Positions 36,812-45,783 of a stretch of DNA of 64,000 nucleotides are shown here, piece by piece. Position 1 is the stretch's first letter. Each line of letters opens with the position of its first letter. The DNA comes from an uncultured Nonlabens sp. (GTDB taxonomy: Bacteria; Bacteroidota; Bacteroidia; Flavobacteriales; Flavobacteriaceae): contig NZ_CANLXZ010000004.1 of the NCBI RefSeq assembly GCF_947495285.1, forward strand, positions 1 to 64,000, written 5' to 3'. The position numbers and the translations under genes were made by a program. The notes beneath the pieces were generated by a model. The model was not told where the DNA came from. It saw nothing but the letters and a program-made list of their open reading frames with translations, and ran no database searches.

Positions 36812-37888
36812 ATGACAGCATTTCTTATCATATTTATAGCAGCCCTTTTTGCGATCTCGGTATGGCAAATTACAAAAATTGTTAATTTAGGTAAATCACC
36901 TTTACACGATGTTGAGGCAGCAGAAGTAGCAAACGACGCTGATAATAAACGTCAAGGGCAAATGATGCTTTTGTTTGTAATCGCCATGTATGTTATGATG
37001 ATTGCATGTTTCGTGGGATATCAAGATTACTTCTTGCCAGATGCGGCATCTGAACATGGAGCAGATTATGATAACTTATTACTACTTACAACTGTGGTTA
37101 TTATGGTAGTACAAGTTTTAACTCAGGGTCTTCTTCATTATTTTTCTTATAAATACTATGGTAGAAAAGGTCAGAAGGCTTTATTTTATGCGGATAATGA
37201 TAGACTTGAGTTCATCTGGACTGCAATTCCGGTTGTTGTATTGGCAGGTTTAATTCTTTGGGGTCTTTTTTCATGGAATGATATTATGGATGCTAATACG
37301 GACGACGACCCATTAATCGTTGAAGTTTATGCATATCAGTTCGGCTGGAAAGTAAGATACAGCGGTGAGGATAATACTTTAGGAGATGCAAATGTACGTT
37401 TTAAAGAGGGTCAGAATGTTATCGGTATCGACCCTACAGATAAAGATGGTATGGATGATAAGGTGAGTTCTGAACTGCACTTACCTGTTAACAGACCTGT
37501 GATTTTTAAATTTAGAAGTCAAGACGTATTACATTCTGCATACATGCCTCATTTCAGAGCACAAATGAATGTGGTTCCTGGTATGGTCACTCAGTTTAAA
37601 TTTACTCCAACAGTAACTTCTGAGGATTATAAGGCAACTGAATTTATGACTAAAAAAGTTCGTAAGATTAATGAAATAAGACGACAAAAAAGTAAAGAGT
37701 TAGTAGATGAAGGAGATGTGGCACTGGATCCATATGATTTTGAGTACTATCTTCTTTGTAATAAAATTTGTGGCGCTTCTCATTATAATATGCAAATTAA
37801 GATTGTAGTAGAAAGTGAAGAAGACTACAATAAATGGTTAGAAACACAACAAACTTTTGAAACAACTTTAGCTAACGCTGAAAACTAG
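36812..37888 (+). CDS. coxB: cytochrome c oxidase subunit II
   Basis: 358 residues. Hydrophobic helices at about 1-18, 48-70, 85-110 and 130-150; the last two are the usual subunit II hairpin. The periplasmic cupredoxin domain contains the aromatic electron-entry segment YAYQFGWKVRY and the complete binuclear CuA site C-NKI-C-GAS-H-YN-M (about 316-327), with the first His in VLHSAYMPHF. It accepts electrons from cytochrome c or directly from ActE. Four bases separate it from coxA. Confidence 0.96.
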   Translation: MTAFLIIFIAALFAISVWQITKIVNLGKSPLHDVEAAEVANDADNKRQGQMMLLFVIAMYVMMIACFVGYQDYFLPDAASEHGADYDNLLLLTTVVIMVVQVLTQGLLHYFSYKYYGRKGQKALFYADNDRLEFIWTAIPVVVLAGLILWGLFSWNDIMDANTDDDPLIVEVYAYQFGWKVRYSGEDNTLGDANVRFKEGQNVIGIDPTDKDGMDDKVSSELHLPVNRPVIFKFRSQDVLHSAYMPHFRAQMNVVPGMVTQFKFTPTVTSEDYKATEFMTKKVRKINEIRRQKSKELVDEGDVALDPYDFEYYLLCNKICGASHYNMQIKIVVESEEDYNKWLETQQTFETTLANAEN

Positions 37889-37892
37889 AAAT

Positions 37893-39713
37893 ATGGCACA
37901 ATCAATAGCTGTTACTGCAGATCAGGGACATGATGAGGAACACCACCATCATAAGCAAACTTTTGTAACTAAATACATATTCTCCACAGATCATAAGATG
38001 ATTGCTAAGCAATATCTTATAACTGGTCTCCTAATGGGTGTGATCGGTATCGCTATGTCTGTGTTAATGAGAATGCAGCTTGCTAATCCTGGCGAACCTA
38101 ATTTAATTTTTGAAGCTCTTTTAGGAAAATGGGCACCAGATGGTGTCATGGATCCTAATATGTACCTTGCATTAGTTACTATTCATGGTACTATAATGGT
38201 CTTTTTTGTTCTTACTGCCGGTCTGAGTGGTACGTTCTCAAACTTTTTGATTCCATTACAGATCGGAGCAAGAGATATGGCTTCTGGGTTCCTTAACATG
38301 GTTTCTTACTGGTTATTTTTCCTTTCAGCTGTGATTATGATTGGTTCTCTTTTTGTAGAGCTTGGGCCTGCTGCTGCTGGTTGGACTATTTATCCACCTT
38401 TAAGTGCGTTACCTGAGGCTATGGGAGGTTCTGGTTTAGGTATGACATTATGGTTAGTTTCTATGGCTATCTTTATTGCGTCTTCTCTTTTAGGTTCTCT
38501 TAATTATATAGTTACAGTTATAAATCTTAGAACAAAGGGAATGTCTATGACACGTCTTCCTTTAACTATTTGGGCATTTTTTGTTACTGCAATTATTGGT
38601 GTGGTTTCATTCCCAGTTTTATTTGCAGCTGCATTACTACTTATAATGGATAGGAGTTTTGGTACTTCATTCTTTTTATCAGATATCTACATTAAAGGTG
38701 AAGTTTTAGCTCATCAAGGTGGTTCTCCAGTATTATTTGAACACTTGTTCTGGTTCTTAGGTCACCCAGAGGTTTACATTGTATTGCTTCCAGCTTTGGG
38801 TATTACATCTGAAATTATTGCAACTAATTCGCGTAAGCCTATCTTTGGTTATAGAGCGATGATAGCATCTATACTCGCTATTGCTTTCCTTTCCACGATT
38901 GTATGGGGTCACCATATGTTTGTTTCTGGTATGAATCCTTTCTTAGGTTCTGTATTTACATTTACGACATTACTTATTGCCATTCCTTCGGCTGTTAAAT
39001 CCTTTAATTACATAACCACTTTATGGAAAGGTAATTTGCAAATGAATCCAGGTATGTTGTTTTCAATAGGTCTTGTATCTACTTTTATCACTGGAGGTCT
39101 TACAGGTATCATATTAGGAGACAGTACGCTTGATATTAATGTTCATGATACATATTTCGTTGTTGCTCACTTCCACTTGGTAATGGGTATATCAGCATTA
39201 TATGGTTTGTTTGCTGGGGTTTACCATTGGTTCCCTAAGATGTTCAACCGTATGATGAATAAGAATTTAGGTTATGTACACTTCTGGCTTACTGCAATAG
39301 GAGCTTACGGTGTGTTTTTCCCAATGCACTTTGTAGGTATGGCTGGTTTACCTAGACGTTATTATACAAACACTAATTTCCCTTACTTTGATGACCTTGC
39401 AGATACTAATAAGTTGATTACTTATTTTGCAATAGCAACGGCATTAGCGCAATTGTTCTTCGTTTACAATTTTGTAAAGTCTATATTTTATGGTAAGAAG
39501 GCGCCTGCTAATCCATGGAAATCTAATACTCTAGAATGGACTACGGGAGATACTCATATTCATGGTAACTGGGCTGGGCCTATTCCTACCGTGTACAGAT
39601 GGTCTTACGATTACAGTAAGGTAAATGAAGATGGAGAGTATGTCATTGCAGGTCAAGATTATGCTCCCCAGCATATTCCTTTACAGGAAGGTGAAGAAGA
39701 GATGAATCATTAA
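37893..39713 (+). CDS. coxA: cytochrome c oxidase subunit I
   Basis: 606 residues with twelve hydrophobic helices. Ligands for heme a, heme a3 and CuB are visible: TIHGTIMVFF, FLGHPEVYI with the cross-linked Tyr, WGHHMFVSG, and HDTYFVVAHFHLVMG. The K-channel Lys may lie in IPSAVKSFNY. It reduces oxygen to water and pumps protons. There is no subunit III gene in the window; it must be elsewhere if present. A terminator follows. Confidence 0.97.
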   Translation: MAQSIAVTADQGHDEEHHHHKQTFVTKYIFSTDHKMIAKQYLITGLLMGVIGIAMSVLMRMQLANPGEPNLIFEALLGKWAPDGVMDPNMYLALVTIHGTIMVFFVLTAGLSGTFSNFLIPLQIGARDMASGFLNMVSYWLFFLSAVIMIGSLFVELGPAAAGWTIYPPLSALPEAMGGSGLGMTLWLVSMAIFIASSLLGSLNYIVTVINLRTKGMSMTRLPLTIWAFFVTAIIGVVSFPVLFAAALLLIMDRSFGTSFFLSDIYIKGEVLAHQGGSPVLFEHLFWFLGHPEVYIVLLPALGITSEIIATNSRKPIFGYRAMIASILAIAFLSTIVWGHHMFVSGMNPFLGSVFTFTTLLIAIPSAVKSFNYITTLWKGNLQMNPGMLFSIGLVSTFITGGLTGIILGDSTLDINVHDTYFVVAHFHLVMGISALYGLFAGVYHWFPKMFNRMMNKNLGYVHFWLTAIGAYGVFFPMHFVGMAGLPRRYYTNTNFPYFDDLADTNKLITYFAIATALAQLFFVYNFVKSIFYGKKAPANPWKSNTLEWTTGDTHIHGNWAGPIPTVYRWSYDYSKVNEDGEYVIAGQDYAPQHIPLQEGEEEMNH

Positions 39714-39727
39714 AATAACATAGAAGT

Positions 39728-39756
39728 AAAAATGCTGCCTAAAGGGCGGCATTTTT
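39728..39756 (+). terminator. terminator after coxA
   Basis: AAAAATGCTGCC, loop TAAAG, GGCGGCATTTTT with one wobble pair. Confidence 0.9.
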
Positions 39757-39759
39757 GTT

Positions 39760-40305
39760 TCTATAGTTTAATTCTTATCGCTATAAGTTGTTTTCTAGTT
39801 CTTATAGTTTTCCGTAGTTATATCTACTTGAGATACAGTTAACTGCTTTTTGCCCGTATTTATTTGCTGTATAATACCATCTTATGATGTTAAAATATAG
39901 GCTCAGTTTTGATGGTAGTTTTCTTGATTCTTTTTTCATTTTAAGACCTTATTTCGTATTCTCTTTTACTACTTAATTTGTACGTACTTTACTTATTTGT
40001 AGAGGTTACTTATTGAGTTTATTAGTACAAGTTCGCTACTACAGAGTTTTTGCTTTTCTTTTTGCATCGTTGCTATGCTGTAAACACTCGTTAACATGGA
40101 TGGTACTAGGTCTATTAATGGTTTATTTGATGCTTTTAATCATTTATTTTTGTTACTTATTTTTTCATGTCGCATGGTTTTATTAGCTAGCTTATTTTTA
40201 GGTTTACATTATTTTGTTTTGGTAAAATGGTAACTCGTTGAATTTGTTTTATTATTATTCGTATTACATTCATAAGGGCTGCTCTATGAGTAGTATCTTT
40301 GGTAT
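39760..40305. other. intergenic stretch with eroded minus-strand frames
   Basis: About 545 bases, T-rich on the plus strand like the stretch at 24900-27550. The longest piece is a minus-strand frame at 39802-39939 (45 aa, MKKESRKLPSKLSLYFNIIRW...), basic, unrecognised. No RNA gene or repeat. It lies between coxA and ruvB and probably is decayed accessory DNA. Confidence 0.4.
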
Positions 40306-41331
40306 ATGAATGAAAATCTAGATCCTAACGGAAGTCATTTTTCTAACGAAGAGCATGACGTAGATAGAGCACTACGTCCTTTATCCTTTGACGATTTTGC
40401 AGGCCAAGATCAGGTGTTGGAAAATTTAAAAATATTTGTTGCAGCTGCAAATGGTCGTGTAGAAGCACTGGACCATACTCTTTTTCATGGTCCTCCAGGA
40501 TTAGGTAAAACAACACTAGCCCATATTTTAGCAAATGAGCTCGGTGTAGGAATTAAAGTAACCTCTGGTCCTGTTTTAGATAAGCCAGGAGATCTTGCTG
40601 GTTTACTTACTAATCTAGATGAGAGAGATGTTTTGTTTATTGATGAGATTCATAGATTAAGCCCTATTGTAGAGGAATATCTTTATAGTGCTATGGAGGA
40701 CTATAAGATTGATATTATGATCGAGACAGGTCCTAATGCTCGTACTGTACAGATAAACCTTGCTCCATTTACATTAATAGGTGCTACAACTAGGTCAGGA
40801 CTTCTTACTGCGCCTATGAGGGCTAGATTTGGGATTGCCTCCAGATTACAATATTATACTACTGAGCTTTTATCTACTATCGTTATACGTAGTGCCGAAA
40901 TCCTTAAAATGCCCATAGATCATGATGCTGCTATTGAGATTGCTGGGCGTAGTCGTGGTACTCCTCGTATTGCAAATGCCTTGTTACGTAGAGTTCGTGA
41001 TTTTGCGCAAATTAAGGGCGATGGGAGAATAGACATGAAAATTTCTAAATATGCTCTAGAAGCGCTTAATGTAGACGCTCATGGTCTAGATGAAATGGAT
41101 AATAAGATTCTAACCACTATAATCGATAAATTTAAGGGTGGTCCTGTTGGTATTACTACTTTATCAACCGCTGTATCAGAAAGTGCTGAAACCATTGAAG
41201 AAGTTTATGAACCTTTTTTAATACAACAAGGCTTTATTATTAGGACTCCTAGAGGTCGAGAAGTCACAGAAAATGCCTACAAGCACTTAGGACGTAATAA
41301 GTTGAATAGTATAGGTGGTTTATTTGAATAA
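40306..41331 (+). CDS. ruvB: Holliday junction branch migration ATPase RuvB
   Basis: 341 residues. AAA+ ATPase with Walker [10 protein letters not shown], Walker [10 protein letters not shown], sensor 1 LIGATTRSG, and arginine finger APMRARFG, followed by a winged-helix C-terminus ([24 protein letters not shown]). It drives branch migration with RuvA, whose gene is 3.9 kb downstream. The P450 gene begins 4 bp after its stop. Confidence 0.97.
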   Translation: MNENLDPNGSHFSNEEHDVDRALRPLSFDDFAGQDQVLENLKIFVAAANGRVEALDHTLFHGPPGLGKTTLAHILANELGVGIKVTSGPVLDKPGDLAGLLTNLDERDVLFIDEIHRLSPIVEEYLYSAMEDYKIDIMIETGPNARTVQINLAPFTLIGATTRSGLLTAPMRARFGIASRLQYYTTELLSTIVIRSAEILKMPIDHDAAIEIAGRSRGTPRIANALLRRVRDFAQIKGDGRIDMKISKYALEALNVDAHGLDEMDNKILTTIIDKFKGGPVGITTLSTAVSESAETIEEVYEPFLIQQGFIIRTPRGREVTENAYKHLGRNKLNSIGGLFE

Positions 41332-41334
41332 CCC

Positions 41335-42687
41335 ATGAGAAAGATAGAACAAATACCGGCGCTTACTTTTCTTTCTAAATCTCTGGAGATTTATAAGGAT
41401 CCGTTACCATTTCACAGAGAAAATTTTCATAAATATGGGAATACCTTTAAGTTAAGTCCTAAGCCCGGTCTTATGATCCATTTTACTTGTGATGAAAAGC
41501 TAACCCAACACATACTTCAAAAAAATCAAAAGAATTTTCATAAGTCCTCTTTACAAACAGATGATTTAGGTAAGTACATAGGTCACGGTTTGCTAACTGA
41601 AAACGGTGAGAAATGGAAAGCTAATAGAAAATTAATACAGCCTGCCTTTTATAAAAAATCCATAGCCCTGCTTATGCAAACTATGGATGCGGTTATTAAT
41701 GAAGAGTTAGATCGTATTGAAGTAGATAAGATAACTGATGTGTACTCCATATGTAATGACCTTGCTTTTAAAGTGGTAGCACGTAGTCTCTTTGACTTAA
41801 ATGATATTGATGATCTGGATAAAAAAATAAATCGGCTACAGGAGATAACAGAGCATGCACAAAAAATGCTTATTAAAGAATTGCGTATCCCATGGATGAA
41901 ATGGTATTTTGATAGAGAATGGTTATCAGGGCAAAACAGTATTCCTCATGCGCTATCAGAAATAGAAGAAGCGCGCAATTTATTACTAGCAATCATAAAA
42001 AACAGACGTCTCAGCGATAAAGAACCTGGAGATTTATTAGATATGTTGCTTCATAGCACCTATGAAGATGGTTCTTATATGAAGGACGATCAGTTAGTAG
42101 ACGAGATTCTCGTGCTATTTATAGCTGGTCATGAGACTACGGCAAATGCATTGAGCTTTGCTACGCAATTGCTCGCCCATCACCCAGAGACTATAATAAA
42201 AGCAAGACTAGAATTGGGAGATCTTGATGTGGAAAACCTCCTGCCTGGACTTATGAAAATGCCGTACCTAAAACAGTGTGTAGAAGAAACATTACGTCTT
42301 TATCCGCCGGCATATGTGACAGATCGTGTAGCGCTAGAGTCAGATAGGTGTGAGGATATAGTAATAGAAAAGGGTAGTATATGGTTGATTTCTTTTTATG
42401 AAATGCACCGCCGCAAAGATTTATGGGACGCACCAGATCAATTTGATCCAGACCGTTTTATGTCTGATAAGGCAAAGAAGTATAGAGAATTTTATTTCCC
42501 CTTCGGTGCCGGACCTCGCATGTGTGTAGGGAATAATTTTGCCATGTTTGAAATGATACTGGTCCTAGCGAGAATGTTAGAACGTTTTGATATAAAACCA
42601 GTTAACGATGTTATTGAATACCATCCTTTAATTACATTAAAACCTAAAAATGCACAGCTTATATTTAGTAAAAGATCTGGAAATTAA
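41335..42687 (+). CDS. cytochrome P450
   Basis: 450 residues. I-helix oxygen-binding AGHETTA, ExxR in ETLRL, and the heme-thiolate loop FPFGAGPRMCVG (Cys near 397) are intact. There is no N-terminal anchor, so a soluble monooxygenase needing external ferredoxin and reductase is expected; no partner is adjacent. The substrate is unknown. Four bases separate it from ruvB, so it may be co-transcribed. This position next to ruvB is frequent in flavobacteria. Confidence 0.95.
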   Translation: MRKIEQIPALTFLSKSLEIYKDPLPFHRENFHKYGNTFKLSPKPGLMIHFTCDEKLTQHILQKNQKNFHKSSLQTDDLGKYIGHGLLTENGEKWKANRKLIQPAFYKKSIALLMQTMDAVINEELDRIEVDKITDVYSICNDLAFKVVARSLFDLNDIDDLDKKINRLQEITEHAQKMLIKELRIPWMKWYFDREWLSGQNSIPHALSEIEEARNLLLAIIKNRRLSDKEPGDLLDMLLHSTYEDGSYMKDDQLVDEILVLFIAGHETTANALSFATQLLAHHPETIIKARLELGDLDVENLLPGLMKMPYLKQCVEETLRLYPPAYVTDRVALESDRCEDIVIEKGSIWLISFYEMHRRKDLWDAPDQFDPDRFMSDKAKKYREFYFPFGAGPRMCVGNNFAMFEMILVLARMLERFDIKPVNDVIEYHPLITLKPKNAQLIFSKRSGN

Positions 42688-42707
42688 AAAGGTGCTTTGT
42701 TTGATTC

Positions 42708-42723
42708 CGCTTTCGCGAAAGCG
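42708..42723. repeat. 16-bp palindrome, copy 7
   Basis: Exact copy, intergenic, 20 bp after the P450 stop. Confidence 0.95.
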
Positions 42724-42852
42724 AGAAAATGAACCTTTCCATAACTACAATATAATTAAAGTCTAGTAAGGAAAGTACAATATTAGCCACTTCTCAAATG
42801 CATAGTGAAACATAAGCGCTATCTTTGTTTTACGAAAAATTCTATCGGATTT

Positions 42853-45141
42853 ATGAGTGAAGAAAGTAAAAGAAGAGAGGCGCTAATATATCATGCAAAG
42901 CCTACACCAGGAAAAATAAAAGTAGTACCTACTAAGAAATATAGCAGTCAGAGAGATCTAGCACTGGCTTATAGCCCTGGGGTGGCAGAGCCTTGTCTAG
43001 AAATTGCAAAGGATAAAGCAAACGTTTACAAGTACACGACAAAGGGAAATCTAGTCGCTGTAATTTCTAATGGTACTGCTGTTTTAGGTCTAGGAGATAT
43101 AGGTCCAGAAGCCTCTAAGCCAGTAATGGAAGGAAAAGGATTGCTTTTTAAAATATTTGCAGATCTGGATTGTTTTGATATAGAGGTAGATACTAAGAAT
43201 GTAGAAGAATTTATTCAAACGGTTAAAAATATATCGCCTACCTTCGGAGGGATAAACCTAGAAGATATAAAAGCTCCAGAGGCTTTTGAAATAGAAAGAA
43301 GATTAAAAGAAGAGCTGGATATTCCGGTAATGCATGATGACCAGCATGGTACAGCTATCATATCTAGTGCAGCGCTTTTAAATGCATTAGAACTAGCTGG
43401 TAAGAAAATCGAAGAGGTAAAAATTGTGATTTCTGGTGCTGGTAGCGCAGCCATCTCATGCACTAGTTTATATGTAACACTAGGTGCAAAAAAAGAAAAC
43501 ATCATGATGTTTGATGTGGATGGTCTTATTACAAAGGATAGGGTAAATCTAGGAAACGAGCAAATGCAGTTTGCTACTGATAAGCCTAAGGTAGATCTAA
43601 GAGCGGCTCTCAAAAATGCTGATGTATTCCTAGGTCTTTCTGTAGGAAATATAGTAGATGGAGATATGTTAAAATCCATGAATGAGTCGCCTATCGTGTT
43701 TGCAATGGCAAATCCTACTCCAGAAATAGATTATGACCTCGCTATGGCCTCTCGAGAAGATATCATTATGGCTACTGGGAGGAGCGACCATCCTAACCAG
43801 GTAAATAATGTTCTAGGGTTTCCGTTCATTTTTAGAGGTGCGCTAGATGTTAGAGCTACTAAAATTAATGAAGAGATGAAAATGGCAGCTACTAAAGCTA
43901 TCGCACAACTAGCTAAAGAGCCTGTTCCAGAACAAGTGAATATCGCATATGGAGAGTTGAAAATTGCTTTCGGTAGAGATTATATTATTCCTAAACCATT
44001 TGACCCTAGATTGATAGCTACTATCCCGCCAGCGGTAGCTAGAGCAGCTATGGAAAGTGGAGTAGCAAAAGAACCTATTACTGACTGGGATAAGTACGAG
44101 GAGCAATTGCTTAGCCGCATGGGATCTGATAATAAGTTAGTACGTCTACTGCTTAACCGTGCTAGAATTAATCCTAAGAGAATCGTATTTGCCGAGGCAG
44201 ATAATATAGATGTTCTTAAAGCTGCACAAATCGTGTTAGAAGAAGGTATCGCTATTCCTATTCTTTTAGGACGTCGCGATATGATTGAAGAACTTATGGA
44301 AGACATAGGCTTTGATCAAGATTGTTTAATTATAGACCCTAAGTCTGACGAGGAGAAAGCACGTAGAGATAGATATGCGCAGGAATTTTGGAAACTAAGA
44401 AAAAGAAAAGGAATTACAGAATTTGATGCTGGTAAAACCGTTAGACAGCGCAATTACTTTGCTGCAATGATGGTAAAACTAGGTGATGCAGATGCATTAA
44501 TCACTGGTGTAGCGCAATCTTATCCCATTTCTGTAAGACCTATGATGGAGATTATAGGAAAAGCACCTGGTGTGGATAAAATAGCAACGACTAATTTAAT
44601 GATTACCGCAAGAGGCCCATTATTTGTGTCAGATACTTCTATAAATATTAATCCAGATGCGTCAGAGCTTGCAAAAATCGCGCAAATGACTGGTCGCACG
44701 GCCAGCATGTTCGGAGTCTCGCCAGTGATAGCGATGACCTCTTACGCTAACTTTGGATCTTCTTCTCACCCACATGCGACTAAGGTTACAGACGCCGTTA
44801 AGTACTTACATCAGTACTATCCAGATCTAGTTGTAGATGGAGAATTGCAAACAGATTTTGCCCTTAATGCAGATTTGTTGCAAAGCAAGTTTCCGTTCTC
44901 AAAACTAGCTGGTAAAAAAGTAAATACACTTATTTTTCCTAATCTAGAAAGTGCTAATAGTACTTATAAAATGCTTAAAGAGCTCAATAATATCGACTCG
45001 ATAGGTCCTATCATGATGGGTATGCAAAAACCAGTTCATATACTTCAGTTAGGAGCAAGTGTAGATGAAATAGTAAATATGTCTGCGGTCGCAGTTATCG
45101 ATGCACAACAAAAAGAAAAGCACGCTAATAGGAAAGAGTAA
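42853..45141 (+). CDS. maeB: NADP-dependent malic enzyme with C-terminal phosphotransacetylase-like domain
   Basis: 762 residues. The N-terminal ~430 residues are malic enzyme (YSPGVAEPCLEI, DDQHGTAII, ISGAGSAAISC, ATGRSDHPNQVNNVLGFP), which decarboxylates malate to pyruvate with NADP. The remaining ~330 residues are phosphate acetyltransferase-like and usually regulatory, sensing acetyl-CoA. ATG at 42853 is chosen; a GTG at 42805 would add 16 unlikely residues. With PckA (60946) it sets the balance between C4 and C3 compounds. Confidence 0.95.
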   Translation: MSEESKRREALIYHAKPTPGKIKVVPTKKYSSQRDLALAYSPGVAEPCLEIAKDKANVYKYTTKGNLVAVISNGTAVLGLGDIGPEASKPVMEGKGLLFKIFADLDCFDIEVDTKNVEEFIQTVKNISPTFGGINLEDIKAPEAFEIERRLKEELDIPVMHDDQHGTAIISSAALLNALELAGKKIEEVKIVISGAGSAAISCTSLYVTLGAKKENIMMFDVDGLITKDRVNLGNEQMQFATDKPKVDLRAALKNADVFLGLSVGNIVDGDMLKSMNESPIVFAMANPTPEIDYDLAMASREDIIMATGRSDHPNQVNNVLGFPFIFRGALDVRATKINEEMKMAATKAIAQLAKEPVPEQVNIAYGELKIAFGRDYIIPKPFDPRLIATIPPAVARAAMESGVAKEPITDWDKYEEQLLSRMGSDNKLVRLLLNRARINPKRIVFAEADNIDVLKAAQIVLEEGIAIPILLGRRDMIEELMEDIGFDQDCLIIDPKSDEEKARRDRYAQEFWKLRKRKGITEFDAGKTVRQRNYFAAMMVKLGDADALITGVAQSYPISVRPMMEIIGKAPGVDKIATTNLMITARGPLFVSDTSININPDASELAKIAQMTGRTASMFGVSPVIAMTSYANFGSSSHPHATKVTDAVKYLHQYYPDLVVDGELQTDFALNADLLQSKFPFSKLAGKKVNTLIFPNLESANSTYKMLKELNNIDSIGPIMMGMQKPVHILQLGASVDEIVNMSAVAVIDAQQKEKHANRKE

Positions 45142-45198
45142 TACCCCAATTAGTAGGGTATATTTTATTACATTTGATTTCTTAAAAACTGTTAATTA

Positions 45199-45780
45199 AT
45201 GATTGCGCAACTTCAAGGAAAACTGGTGGAAAAAAATATGACCGATGTGGTTATAGATTGTGGTGGTGTAGGTTATCTAGTAGAGATATCTCTTCACACT
45301 TATTCTTTAATTCCAGAAGGAGAACTAATTAAATTGTTTACTTATCAACTAATTAGAGAAGATGCGCACCGTTTGTTCGGTTTTATAGAAAAAACAGAGA
45401 GAGAAGTTTTTAAATTATTACTCTCTGTTTCTGGTATAGGAGCAAATACCGCTAGGACGATGTTGTCTAGTCTGGACCCTAATCAAATTGCGCAGGCTAT
45501 AGCTTCTGGTGACGTGAGAACTATTCAAAGTGTTAAGGGAATAGGAGCAAAGGGAGCGCAGAGAGTTATTCTAGATTTAAAAGATAAAATTCTACAAGTG
45601 CTCGATAACCCACAATTAACAGTTGTGGCAAGCAATACTGGAAGAGAAGAAGCGTTATCTGCATTAGAAACCTTAGGATATATGCGCAAACAAGCACAAA
45701 AAGTGGTGGATAAAATTTTATCAAACCAGCCAGATGCTACTACAGAGCAACTTATAAAACAAGCACTTAAACAATTATAG
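45199..45780 (+). CDS. ruvA: Holliday junction DNA-binding protein RuvA
   Basis: 193 residues: OB-fold N-terminus (MIAQLQGKLVEKNMTDVVIDCGGVGYLV), double helix-hairpin-helix region (LLSVSGIGANTA, IQSVKGIGAKGAQR), and C-terminal domain (EALSALETLGY) that contacts RuvB. It forms the tetrameric junction platform. sprA follows after 3 bp in the same frame, the conserved ruvA-sprA arrangement of flavobacteria. Confidence 0.97.
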   Translation: MIAQLQGKLVEKNMTDVVIDCGGVGYLVEISLHTYSLIPEGELIKLFTYQLIREDAHRLFGFIEKTEREVFKLLLSVSGIGANTARTMLSSLDPNQIAQAIASGDVRTIQSVKGIGAKGAQRVILDLKDKILQVLDNPQLTVVASNTGREEALSALETLGYMRKQAQKVVDKILSNQPDATTEQLIKQALKQL

Positions 45781-45783
45781 GAT

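Noticed and set aside
39802..39939. 45-aa minus-strand frame as a small gene
   Set aside because: No promoter, no family, and it lies in T-rich intergenic DNA where short minus-strand frames are expected.
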